Part shown: piece after piece, positions 50,189-59,700 of the stretch
How the letters are laid out: each line of letters begins with the position of its first letter
Numbering within the stretch: position 1 is the stretch's first letter
Source of the DNA: M3007 sp044347755
GTDB taxonomy: Bacteria > Bacteroidota > Bacteroidia > Chitinophagales > Saprospiraceae
Assembly (NCBI GenBank): GCA_044347755.1
Contig: JBIKUE010000011.1
Span: forward strand, 8,915-72,914
Length of the DNA: 64,000 bases
Direction: 5' to 3'
Translations under genes and position numbers: made by a program
Notes under the pieces: model-generated
Told to the model about the DNA's origin: nothing
What the model saw: only the letters and a program-made list of their open reading frames with translations
Databases searched by the model: none

Positions 50189-51142
50189 TCAAAGGCTAAT
50201 CACCATTCCTTCCTCCGCCATGGAAAACCCTGCTCCCAACACCTCTTTCTTTGCTTTTTCATCCCACAGCAGCGGGTTGGTGTGATTGAGGTGGATAAAA
50301 GTCAATTTCTTTTTTTCGGTGGCCGGTTCCGATGCAAACCGGCGCATGGTTTCCTCCACAAATGGGTGCGGCACTTCTTTCATGGCACGCCCCGTTAATT
50401 CGCCATCTTTGAAAAACGTAGCGTCGAGCAGGGCATAGTCAACCGCCCGAACCTCGGAAACAATATCGCGCTGCCATTTTTCCCATTTGTCGATGTCAGG
50501 AATAAAGATCACCGATTTGCGCGGCGATTCGATGCGGTAGCCTACGGTTTCAGAAAATTCGTCGCGGTGTGGAACGAGGAAGGGGGTGATGCGCAAGTCG
50601 GCGGTAAGCTGGACGATGCTGTCCGCGCGGAGCGGCTGCAAATCAATGTTTTGAAGATGAACGAGTTGGCTCCATGGCCCATTTTCACTCAGGAATTTTT
50701 CCATTCGTGGCATAGCCCAAACCGGAACGTTTTTTGCGCCCATGACCTCCCGCCCCAGTTGCATCAATCCGGTATAGTGACCAATGTGTGCATGGGTAAC
50801 CAAAATGCCGTCGGGAACGCGTTTGTCAGGCATACCTGATACTTCCTGCAAGCGCCGCCACTGCTCGGCAAAATCCGGAGAGGCTTCGATCATAAAGACT
50901 TTACCCGCCTGGCGATCTACCAGGCCGAGGCATACGGGAAGTTTGGGCCCTCGTTTTCCTGAAAAAACAAGCCGGCAACAATCCCGTTGACATCCAGCGT
51001 GTGGATAGCCGCCATCCTGGGTGATGCCCAGGATGATAAGGAAGCAATCGTCTTTCGAAGTAGGTAAAGCAACGCGCTGTTTGACGGCATTACAGGCGCA
51101 TAAAAACAGGAACAGGATAACAACTGGTTTGAGAAAGTGCAT
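50189..51142 (-). CDS. MBL-fold hydrolase (PqqB-like), lipoprotein
   Basis: This 317-residue protein has a lipoprotein signal peptide (MHFLKPVVILFLFLCAC) and a metallo-beta-lactamase fold. LGITQDGGYPHAGCQRDCCR resembles the N-terminal cysteine motif of PqqB. LVTHAHIGHYTGL holds a partial H-x-H motif, and KLTFIHLNHTNPLL a late His strand. PqqB acts in PQQ synthesis, but an exported lipidated copy without other pqq genes is more likely a distinct hydrolase. The second His position reads IGH where HxHxDH enzymes have DH, so metal binding may differ, as in PqqB itself. Confidence 0.82.
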   Translation of the reverse strand: MHFLKPVVILFLFLCACNAVKQRVALPTSKDDCFLIILGITQDGGYPHAGCQRDCCRLVFSGKRGPKLPVCLGLVDRQAGKVFMIEASPDFAEQWRRLQEVSGMPDKRVPDGILVTHAHIGHYTGLMQLGREVMGAKNVPVWAMPRMEKFLSENGPWSQLVHLQNIDLQPLRADSIVQLTADLRITPFLVPHRDEFSETVGYRIESPRKSVIFIPDIDKWEKWQRDIVSEVRAVDYALLDATFFKDGELTGRAMKEVPHPFVEETMRRFASEPATEKKKLTFIHLNHTNPLLWDEKAKKEVLGAGFSMAEEGMVISL

Positions 51143-51338
51143 GGGAAGTCAAAGATATGTAACTGACAATCAAAAATTTATGCAAGAAGCAAATGCACCT
51201 TATAGTCAACGTAGAGTGGTTTTGAATGAGGATGGGTTTCAATCATTTTGAAATCAAGCACTTGCATTCCTCAAATCATCATAATCACGCTAATCACAGT
51301 ATAATTACCAACAAAGCCCCTGAACATCCATTACACCA

Positions 51339-51977
51339 TCACACCAGCTTATTCCGCACGGCAAACTGTACCAACCCTGCAATTCCCGGCACCTCCAGTT
51401 TTTGAATAATATTATTGCGGTGTGTATCCACTGTACGCGGACTGATGAATAGTTGCTCGCCGATTTCCGTACTGCTGAGTCCCTGTGCGACAAGCTTTAA
51501 GATCTCCATTTCACGACTGGATAACAAAGCCAGGAGTGGCGCATCCGGATTGTGCACGGGCTTGAGAAGGGTGAGCGTCACATCGCTGCTGAAGTAGGTG
51601 TCGCCTGCAGCTACACGCTGGATGGCCTCGCTGAGTTCTTCCAATGAGGTATTTTTGAAGAGAAATCCACTGACACCTTTTGTTACGGCTTCTTCTATCA
51701 ATGCCTTGTTTTGCAACATGGTGAGCATGATGACCTTAACGCCCAAAAAGTCGCGCCTGATCTCCACAGTGGCTTCAAGGCCGTTCATCTGCGGCATCTC
51801 ATAATCGAGCAGCGCTACATTGGGTTTGGCGCCGTTGCGAAGCAATTGGACGGCTTCTTTGCCATTTGCGGCCTCTCCCACTATTTCCACATAATCAAGT
51901 TCTTCGAGCAATGCCCGGAAGCCTTTGCGTACCAATTGGTGGTCGTCAGCAAGGAGGATTTTTATTTTATCAAGCAT
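51339..51977 (-). CDS. NarL/LuxR-family response regulator
   Basis: This 212-residue regulator starts MLDKIKILLADDHQLVRKGF (51977). The receiver domain has Asp58 in VALLDYEMPQMNG, and the C-terminal LuxR helix-turn-helix reads LSSREMEILKLVAQGLSSTE and RTVDTHRNNIIQKLEVPG. It is the expected partner of the NarX/DesK-type histidine kinase at 53191, same strand. The two are separated by an opposite-strand ATPase. Its 5' end shares a short divergent promoter region with that ATPase. Confidence 0.92.
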   Translation of the reverse strand: MLDKIKILLADDHQLVRKGFRALLEELDYVEIVGEAANGKEAVQLLRNGAKPNVALLDYEMPQMNGLEATVEIRRDFLGVKVIMLTMLQNKALIEEAVTKGVSGFLFKNTSLEELSEAIQRVAAGDTYFSSDVTLTLLKPVHNPDAPLLALLSSREMEILKLVAQGLSSTEIGEQLFISPRTVDTHRNNIIQKLEVPGIAGLVQFAVRNKLV

Positions 51978-52003
51978 ATTTTTTAGTATTTTGGGATTCC
52001 AAT

Positions 52004-52026
52004 CCAAAAATATTATGTATTTTTGG
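52004..52026. promoter_or_regulatory. Symmetric divergent promoter (CCAAAAATA-TTATG-TATTTTTGG)
   Basis: Perfect 9-base arms form an inverted repeat. Each arm contains TATTTTTG, a TAnnTTTG box, one per strand (52005-52012 minus; 52018-52025 plus). TTG sequences lie 24 bp upstream of each (CAA at 52037-52039; TTG at 51991-51993), slightly long for -33 spacing. The pair could drive the regulator and the ATPase divergently. Confidence 0.5.
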
Positions 52027-52045
52027 GAATGTTTTCCAATAAAAT

Positions 52046-53185
52046 ATGATACCTCGGTTTTTAGAAGAAAAAATTAAGACAAAATTAGGCTCTGAAAAGG
52101 CCATCCTACTTTTCGGGGCGCGTCAATTGGGCAAGACAACCTTGTTGAAAAAACTCTTTGCTGCTGACCCAAACACACTTTGGCTCAATGGCGACGAGCC
52201 CGATGTGCAGGCACTCTTTGATCAAGTGAATTCTTCGCGTCTTAAAACGCTATTCGCAGGCCGAAAGTACGTCGTGATTGACGAAGCCCAACGCATTTCG
52301 GACATTGGTCTGAAACTGAAATTGATAACGGACCAGATACCTGAAGTCCAGGTTGTGGCCACTGGTTCTTCTGCCTTTGAACTGGCCAACAAAACGAACG
52401 AACCGCTTACCGGGCGTAAGTGGGAATACCGGATGTTCCCGCTTTCCTTTGGCGAAATGGTGCAACATCATGGGCTTCTGGAAGAGAAACGACTTTTACA
52501 TGACCGTTTGATCTATGGTTATTACCCCGAAATAGTAACCCACCCTGGAGAGGAACGCGAGCGACTCAAAGTATTGACGGACAGCTTTTTGTACAAAGAT
52601 ATTTTGTTGTGGGAAAATATTATGAAGCCCAAAAAGTTAATCAAGCTGATGCAGGCCTTGGCCTTTCAGATGGGCAATCAGGTGTCTTTCAACGAACTGA
52701 GCAATTTGGTTGACTTGGATACAAAAACCGTTGAGCGTTACGTCAACCTGCTGGAACAAGTTTTTATCGTGTTTCGCTTGGGCACTTTCAGCCGCAACCT
52801 CCGCAACGAATTAAAAAGCAGCCGAAAGATTTATTTCTACGACAATGGCATTCGTAATGCACTCATTGCATCATTTCAACCCCCTGGGTTACGACAAGAT
52901 ATCGGCGCGTTATGGGAAAATTGGCTGATGAGCGAACGGATGAAGTATTTGCATTACAACGGAGTATGGGCCAACAGCTTTTTTTGGCGCACTGCCCAGC
53001 AACAAGAAATTGATTATGTGGAAGAAAAGGACGGTGAACTTGCCGCTTATGAGTTCAAATGGAGTACTTCTAAAAAAATGGCACTACCCAAAACTTTTAC
53101 TGAAAAGTATAATCCCTCTGTGCAAGCAGTGATAACTCCCGACAACTTCGAGACTTTTTTAGGGATGGATGATGCCAAGATTTGA
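52046..53185 (+). CDS. AAA-family ATPase with DUF4143 domain
   Basis: This 379-residue protein has an N-terminal AAA ATPase (Walker A GARQLGKTTLLKKL, about 24-37; Walker B VVIDEAQRISDIG) and a winged-helix/DUF4143 C-terminal part (NELSNLVDLDTKTVERYVNL, then KIYFYDNGIRNALIAS, and the EIDYVEEKDGELAAYEFKWS nuclease-like strand). These proteins are frequent in accessory regions of many bacteria and their role is not settled; ATP-dependent DNA handling is assumed. Its insertion in opposite orientation between the response regulator and its kinase looks recent. It ends 5 bp from the kinase stop codon. Confidence 0.9.
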   Translation: MIPRFLEEKIKTKLGSEKAILLFGARQLGKTTLLKKLFAADPNTLWLNGDEPDVQALFDQVNSSRLKTLFAGRKYVVIDEAQRISDIGLKLKLITDQIPEVQVVATGSSAFELANKTNEPLTGRKWEYRMFPLSFGEMVQHHGLLEEKRLLHDRLIYGYYPEIVTHPGEERERLKVLTDSFLYKDILLWENIMKPKKLIKLMQALAFQMGNQVSFNELSNLVDLDTKTVERYVNLLEQVFIVFRLGTFSRNLRNELKSSRKIYFYDNGIRNALIASFQPPGLRQDIGALWENWLMSERMKYLHYNGVWANSFFWRTAQQQEIDYVEEKDGELAAYEFKWSTSKKMALPKTFTEKYNPSVQAVITPDNFETFLGMDDAKI

Positions 53186-53190
53186 CTATT

Positions 53191-55125
53191 TCACACCGGT
53201 ACCCGCACCATGGCGACTGTTCCATGCGGCGACCTTCTTTCCGACAAAAACTCACCTCCCAGTGTACTCACACGACTCAAAATATTTAAAACACCCATGG
53301 TGCCACGACTGCGTGCAACGTCAAAGTCGAAGCCGGTGCCGTCGTCTTCTATCCGCAGCACAACCTGGTTATCTACCTGGAACAACTCCATGACCACTTT
53401 TGCGGCGCGGGCATGTTTTACCACATTATTCAGCAATTCCTGAGCAATGCGATAAAGTCCGATTTCTGTCTTGTCATCCAATTGCAGCGGCAAATCGTGG
53501 GCATTGAACCTGGCTTCCAGACCTGCGTTGGTGAGTGTATGCCGGAGCAAGAGCTCCAGACTGGGCGCAAGGCCCTGCTGTTCGAGCACGGGCGGCGACA
53601 TGACATGGGCGATGCTGCGCACTTCGGTGCAGGAATTGTCCAGTTGTTCGCCCAGTTCAATAAACCGTGGTGATTCCTCCGGGAATATTTTTCCTATTCT
53701 TCTGCCCAGCGCATCGAAGCCAAGTTTCAGGGCCACGAGTTCCTGTGCGATCCCATCGTGCAAATCGCGGGCAATACGCTTTCGCTCGGCTTCCTGGGCC
53801 TCGATAACGGCATTCAAGCCCAGTTTTTGCTCCTTTATGACGGCAGCATCCAGTTCCGCTTTTTGCCTGAGTTTAAAGCGGTTATAAAACAGATAACCTA
53901 GAATCAGGAACGCCAGGAGGCTTCCACCTAATCCATAGTTCACTACGCTGGTTTGATATAATTCGCTTTTTTGTTGTGCGATCTGAAGTTCTTTTTCCGC
54001 AGTTTCATATTGCACCTGAAGTTCGCTCAACCGATCACGAATATCCAGGGTGAGTACAGAATCAGCACAATTTTTTTCTTTTTTACTGTATATTCTGGCT
54101 GTCGGGTAGTCGCCCATCAAACAATAGAGTTCATTCAGATGGCCGTAGATTTTTTCCAGAACGGGATATAACTGAGCCGAATTGGCATCTTTTTCGGCGG
54201 CCGAAAAATGTGCTTTGGCTTGTTCAAAAGCTCGCTTTTGCATAGCAATCACCCCTAGTCCAGTATGCGCAAGGGCATTAAGTTCCGGATCGCCAATGAT
54301 TGCATTTCCCTGTAAAATTTCTTCATAAGCCTTTTGAGCTGCCTGATCATCCGAGGCTTCCATTAATCCATTAGCTAAATCCAGGGTAGCAATCAATGCC
54401 CCAACCGGATAACCGAATTGCTCAAATGCTTCTTTCCCTTGCTGGAAAAGAACAACAGCTTCGAGAGGCCTCCCCATATCCATCAACACCTCGCCCAGGT
54501 TTACATGGACCCGTCCTTTTTCAAACAGTCGTTTAGGTAAAAACCGGAGCAATGCAATTTCTTTTCTGAACACCTGTTCAGCCTCCGTATATTGTTTCAA
54601 ATCACGGTGCGCGGCGGCAATAATTTCCATTGCATTTAATATTCCAACGGAATCTTTCAATGCTTCAGAGATCTGCAAGGCTTCCTGGGCCAGCGGCAAA
54701 GCCTTATCTGTTTGTTTCATTCCGGCGTACGCTGTTGCCATAAATTCCAGGGATTCCAGCAACTGGATTTGATTGCCGTTTTTCCTGGTTATTTCTATGG
54801 CACGAACCAGATAAGGAAGACTGTTTCGGCGATCACCACTATTTTGAAGCGCTGAAGCCAGGTTGTTCAAACTTCGCACAATAAAGGTGTCATTCCCAAG
54901 CTTTTCAGCCTCTGTGACACTCTCTTTTGCGAATCCTACCGCTTTTTCTGTATTGCTACCGATGTATGCACGGCTTAAATGCCGCAGTATTTCAATGCGC
55001 TCCCTTCCCTGGGTGGATGGGAGCACCTGAAGCAAGGAATCCGGCTTATATCTAACCTGGGCATCAAGCAATAATGGAAGCAGGCATAAAGCCCAGGGCA
55101 ACAGGGTTAGGTTCATCTTTCTCAT
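53191..55125 (-). CDS. TPR-containing sensor histidine kinase
   Basis: This 644-residue kinase has a signal peptide (about 1-22), then a periplasmic array of tetratricopeptide repeats (about 30-370; YIGSNTEKAVGFAKESVTEA, RDLKQYTEAEQVFRKEIALL and others). A transmembrane helix follows (about 395-415: GLGGSLLAFLILGYLFY). The HisKA_3 domain has ERKRIARDLHDGIAQELVAL with His456. The ATPase domain has the N-box ELLNNVVKHARA and IEDDGTGFD. This is the usual Bacteroidota architecture for sensing extracytoplasmic signals. Its partner is the LuxR regulator at 51339. Confidence 0.92.
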   Translation of the reverse strand: MRKMNLTLLPWALCLLPLLLDAQVRYKPDSLLQVLPSTQGRERIEILRHLSRAYIGSNTEKAVGFAKESVTEAEKLGNDTFIVRSLNNLASALQNSGDRRNSLPYLVRAIEITRKNGNQIQLLESLEFMATAYAGMKQTDKALPLAQEALQISEALKDSVGILNAMEIIAAAHRDLKQYTEAEQVFRKEIALLRFLPKRLFEKGRVHVNLGEVLMDMGRPLEAVVLFQQGKEAFEQFGYPVGALIATLDLANGLMEASDDQAAQKAYEEILQGNAIIGDPELNALAHTGLGVIAMQKRAFEQAKAHFSAAEKDANSAQLYPVLEKIYGHLNELYCLMGDYPTARIYSKKEKNCADSVLTLDIRDRLSELQVQYETAEKELQIAQQKSELYQTSVVNYGLGGSLLAFLILGYLFYNRFKLRQKAELDAAVIKEQKLGLNAVIEAQEAERKRIARDLHDGIAQELVALKLGFDALGRRIGKIFPEESPRFIELGEQLDNSCTEVRSIAHVMSPPVLEQQGLAPSLELLLRHTLTNAGLEARFNAHDLPLQLDDKTEIGLYRIAQELLNNVVKHARAAKVVMELFQVDNQVVLRIEDDGTGFDFDVARSRGTMGVLNILSRVSTLGGEFLSERRSPHGTVAMVRVPV

Positions 55126-55222
55126 GGCTGAAATATTGCATAAGATTGCCTTGAAAAACGATGTAATATAGAGAATATCTCCTAATCCGGCTGTATGTTG
55201 TCTTCGTTAAGATATAATATGG

Positions 55223-56167
55223 TTAAAGGCCATATTGCTTCCGCAAATGGAATAACATATCGCGGGTCATAGCATCCAGATCGTATTGCGGCATCCAGCC
55301 CCAATCCCTGCGAGCCGCAGAATCATCTATCGACGCCGGCCAGGAGTCGGCAATAGCTTGCCGGAAATCGGGTACATAGCTAACCTTGAAATCAGGAACT
55401 TCTTTTTGAATGCTGGCGGTAATTTCGCCTGGGTTAAAGGTCATGCCGGCCAGGTTGTAACTGGTACGAACCATGATTTGATTAGCCGGCGCTTCCATCA
55501 ATTCCAGAGTAGCCCGAATCGCATCCGGCATGTACAACATAGGCAACGGCGTGTCGGCACGCAAAAAACATTCGTAAGGTTTGTTTTGCACCGCATAATG
55601 ATAAATATCAACGGCGTAGTCAGTAGTGCCGCCTCCTGGCATACTTTCATAACCAATGATACCAGGATAACGCAGGGATCGCACATCAAGGCCATACCTT
55701 TTGAAATAATAATTTGCCCAGTTTTCACCGGCTACCTTGCTGATACCATATACGGTGCCCGGAATCAATACCGTGTATTGCGGAGTCATGGCAGGAGATG
55801 CCTCCAAACCAAATACAGCAATAGATGAAGGATAATAAACCTTAGCCACCTGTTGTTCCCGGCTAACTTCCAACACATTGAACAGACTGCGCATGTTGAT
55901 GTCCCAGGCCCACATCGGATTTTTTTCTCCCGTGGCCGACAAGATAGCGGCGAGGTGATATATTTGGGTAACCTTGTACTTTTTCACCAATTCTGCCAGC
56001 GCCTGCCCGTCCAACGCATCCAGTATTTCGGTAGGGCCGTTTTGATTTTCCAGCGGGCGCAAATCTGTGGCAACCACTTGATCTGAACCAAATGCTTTCC
56101 GCAAGGCTTCTGTCAATACGGTGCCGATCTGACCACCGGCGCCAACAAGGAGAATGGTATCTTTCAT
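55223..56167 (-). CDS. SDR-type L-threonine 3-dehydrogenase
   Basis: This 314-residue NAD(P)-dependent enzyme has GAGGQIGTVLTEAL (Rossmann), SSIAVFG, and VYGISKVAGENWANYYFKRY with the catalytic Tyr and Lys. The LRYPGIIGYESMPGGGTTDY segment is characteristic of the UDP-galactose epimerase-like threonine dehydrogenases described from Flavobacterium and Cupriavidus. It oxidises L-threonine to 2-amino-3-ketobutyrate. No 2-amino-3-ketobutyrate CoA ligase gene (kbl) is adjacent, although such pairs are common. GGTTTATGG repeats occupy the region immediately upstream. Confidence 0.9.
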   Translation of the reverse strand: MKDTILLVGAGGQIGTVLTEALRKAFGSDQVVATDLRPLENQNGPTEILDALDGQALAELVKKYKVTQIYHLAAILSATGEKNPMWAWDINMRSLFNVLEVSREQQVAKVYYPSSIAVFGLEASPAMTPQYTVLIPGTVYGISKVAGENWANYYFKRYGLDVRSLRYPGIIGYESMPGGGTTDYAVDIYHYAVQNKPYECFLRADTPLPMLYMPDAIRATLELMEAPANQIMVRTSYNLAGMTFNPGEITASIQKEVPDFKVSYVPDFRQAIADSWPASIDDSAARRDWGWMPQYDLDAMTRDMLFHLRKQYGL

Positions 56168-56175
56168 GAATGTGG

Positions 56176-56275
56176 TTTATGTGGTTTATGGGGTTTATGC
56201 TGGGTTTATGGGTTTATGGGGGTTTATGTAGCGGCGGGTTTAGCCGCCGATGGCTTATGGGGGTTTATGGCGCGA
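56176..56275. repeat. GGTTTATGGG tandem words upstream of the threonine dehydrogenase gene
   Basis: About eight GGTTTATGG or GGGTTTATG words lie directly before the dehydrogenase start codon (read on the plus strand), interrupted by a GCGGC/GCCGC stem (56234-56252). No inverse array is evident here, unlike 3189-3499. On the minus strand the sequence would be CCATAAACC in the 5' leader of the gene. Confidence 0.65.
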
Positions 56276-56431
56276 ATGTATGAAGGGAAGAGGGAAAGCG
56301 CCAAACCCGTTTTTTCTTTGAGAGAATTTGTCAAGCCCTTTACCTTTCGCACGCATTTAACGCAACCCTAACATCTGTTGCATAGCTTTTTTGCGTCAAT
56401 AACTGTTAAAAAGACAAATGTTGCATCACTG

Positions 56432-56725
56432 GCGAAGCTCAAATGTTTTTCAGCCCCCTCAAACTTCCCGGAATAACATTCCGGGATACAACAATTGGTG
56501 CGCCTCTAGAGGTGAACCAACTTAGTCCCTAAAAAACTGAAGGTTGCTTTTGGCGCCTGATTTCGTTGTTTATCGCTTATTATGTCCCGCATAACGCACT
56601 CTAAACGCCTAATCAAACCCCAAAATCATCACTTCAGTTTTTCAGTTACTAAATTGGTTCACCTCTAGCGAGGCTTAAATATTTTTCAAGACCTTCAAAT
56701 TTCCCGAAATTCTATTCCGGGATAC
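56432..56725. repeat. Nested repeat: inverted repeats flanked by diverged direct repeats
   Basis: CCTCTAGAGGTGAACCAACT (from 56503) and a copy of its inverse (to about 56673) form arms about 40 bp long with a few mismatches. Outside them, two diverged 55-bp direct copies, GCGAAGCTCAAATGTTTTTC... (56432-56489) and GCGAGGCTTAAATATTTTTC... (56668-56725), both end in CCGGGATAC. The unit lies just before the peptidase/barrel gene and may be an inactive mobile element. It contains no gene. Confidence 0.6.
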
Positions 56726-56742
56726 TTCAAACCATCTATACC

Positions 56743-59700
56743 ATGAAACGGACGATTTTTATTGCCACCCTGATTTTTGTAATGCTGAGCGGTGCACTGC
56801 ATGCTCAGTACTTCGGCCGGAATAAACCACGATACAATCAACAACCCTTCAAGGTGACAGAAACTGAGCACTTTGTTATATATGATTATTTGGATAATCC
56901 GGAAAAGCTTAAAGAAATAGCAGCATCTGCAGAGCTTTGGTATGATATGCATTCCAAAGTCCTGAAAGACACTTTCACCACCAAAAATCCGCTGATCATT
57001 TACAACGATCACGCCGGGTTCCAGCAAACGAACGCCATCATGGGTGATATCAGCGTGGGAACCGGAGGTGTTACCGAAGGCTTGCGCAACCGGGTAGTTT
57101 TCCCGGTTGCCCCAACCAATCAGCAAACACACCATGTCATTGGGCACGAGCTGGTACATGCGTTCCAATACAATATGGTATTGAACGGCGACTCTACGAG
57201 CATGCGCAATCTGGCCAACATCCCGCTCTGGATGATTGAAGGCCTGGCCGAGTACCTCAGCATCGGGCGTATTGATGCGAATACCTCCTTATGGATGCGT
57301 GATGCAGTACTGAATGACCAGGTACCACGTATCAAGGATCTGGATAACGGCAAATACTTCCCCTATCGTTGGGGACAGGCTTTTTGGGGCTTTATAACTG
57401 GTATTTATTCCGATGAAGCGATTGAGCCCCTGTTTATGAATACCGCCAAATACGGGCTGCAAAACGCTGTTCCACTTACCCTGGGTATCTCTGTCGACTC
57501 ACTTTCCAACCATTGGCGCCGTACATTGAAGGATCACTACGGCCGCTGGGCTATCAAAGGTAAAAAAGAAGATTTGCCAGGAAAAATCCTGCTGGACAAC
57601 GACAATGCCGGCCAAATGAACATTTCTCCCGTACTCAGTCCTAATGGGAAATATGTGATTTTTCTCTCGGAAAAAAACCTGTTCTCTACGGATCTTTTCC
57701 TGGCAGACGCCAAAACAGGCAAGGTAATGCGCCGGGTGTACAGTACCACCTCCAATGGCGATACCGATCACCTCAATTACCTGGAAAGTGCAGGCACCTG
57801 GAGTCCAGACAGCAAGCGCTTTGCCTTTGATGCCTATGAAAAAGGACGCAGTGTGTTGATAGTCAAAGACATATTTAAAGGCCGAAAAATCCAGAAAATC
57901 AAAATTCCGGGTGTTCCTGCGTTCAGCAATCCTGCCTGGAGTCCGGATGGTAAAAGCATCGTGGTAACCGGCCTGGTGAACGGCCAAACGGATTTGTATC
58001 AATATACTTTTAAATCCAAAAAAGTTAAACGGCTTACCAACGATCGTTACTCGGAAATCCTTCCCACCTGGAGTGCCGACGGTACCTCATTGGCATTCTC
58101 TACAGATGCTCTGAGCATAGACCGGGGCAGAACAAACGGCGCCTACACCATGAACCTGGCTGTGATGGATATGGTCACCGAAAGGGTAGAAAACATTGAT
58201 GTGTTTCCCGGGTCAGACAATATGAATCCGCAGTATGATAAAACCGGAAACATATTCTTCCTGAGCAACCGGGACGGCCGCAGAAACCTCTATCGGTATG
58301 ATGTGAGCACTAAAAAAGTGTACCAACTTACCGATTTAATGACCGGGATTACCGGGATAACGCCTTACTCCCCTGCCATCAGCGTAGCTGATGATCGCGA
58401 CAAGATTTTGTATACCTATTACAGTAAGGGGAGTTATATCATCCATCAGGCTAAGGACGCAGATTTTGAAGCCAAGGAAGTGGAACCATCAGCTGTAGAC
58501 CAGGTAGCTGCTGCTTTGCCTCCATTTAACCCAAAGCAAAAAGATATGGTGAATATTGGTTTGCGGCTTATGGACAATGCATTGGAGGAGAATCCGCAAA
58601 TGAAGGCCAAGAAATTCCGTCCAAAATTCCAGCTGGATTATCTGGGTGGCAGTACCGGGGTAGGTGTAAATACCGGCAACAGTGGTTTTGGTGCACAAAC
58701 CGGCCTTGCTGGCGGTGTGGATGCCCTTTTCAACGATATTCTGGGCAATAACCAACTGTATGCTGGCGCAGTTTTGAATGGTGATATTCAGGATGCTGGT
58801 GGGCAAATATCGTACATCAACCAAAAACACCGTATCGGCTGGGGGATCAATGCCTACCATTTTGCGTTCCAAAATGGATTTTATCAGCGCGGGGAAGTTG
58901 TGACCGTGGAAACGCCATCCGGCCCCCTTCCATTATTCAAAGAAATCTTAGGGATAAGCCGGGTATTTCAGCAACGCATAGGCGCCACTGTGTTTTACCC
59001 GTTCTCTGTAACCAAGCGCGTGGAATTGGGTGCATCGACTGAATTTTTCAGTAATCGGGTTACAGAGTACAACGATTACTACACTTTTGATCAATTTGGC
59101 AACATAATATCCTATTACGGGTCGGATCGTCAGCGACTGCCCAAGGGCGCTGCGTTGAACCTGAATAACATCCAGGCCGCCTTTGTAGGCGACAATTCCT
59201 ATTTTGGATTCACGGCTCCGCTGAAAGGCTGGCGCTATCGGGTTGGGGTAGAACAATACCTCCTGGGAGACTATAATTTCACCACATTCCTGGCAGATGG
59301 AAGAAGGTATTTTTACGCCAAGCCATTTACGTTTGCCGTGCGCGGACTGGCTTATGCGCGTACAGGAGAAGAGTCCACTGCATTCAGCCTTCAGTTTCCT
59401 TTGTTTGCCGGGAACTCGTTCTTTGTACGAGGTTACGACCAGGATGTATATGATTCCAGAACCGACTCACTTTTCATTTTCCGCACAGTAGGGAGTAAAA
59501 TGTTGATCGGTAATTTTGAAATACGAATACCATTTACCGGTCCAAGGCAGTTGTCGCTTTTCAAGTCCAATTTCCTGCTTACAGACCTGAATCTGTTCTT
59601 TGATGCCGGCTTGTCCTTCTTTGAAACAGAAGACCTGAAGAAAGATGCTTTTATCCAGCATACTCCGATCTTGTCTACCGGTGTATCTCTGCGGGTAAAT

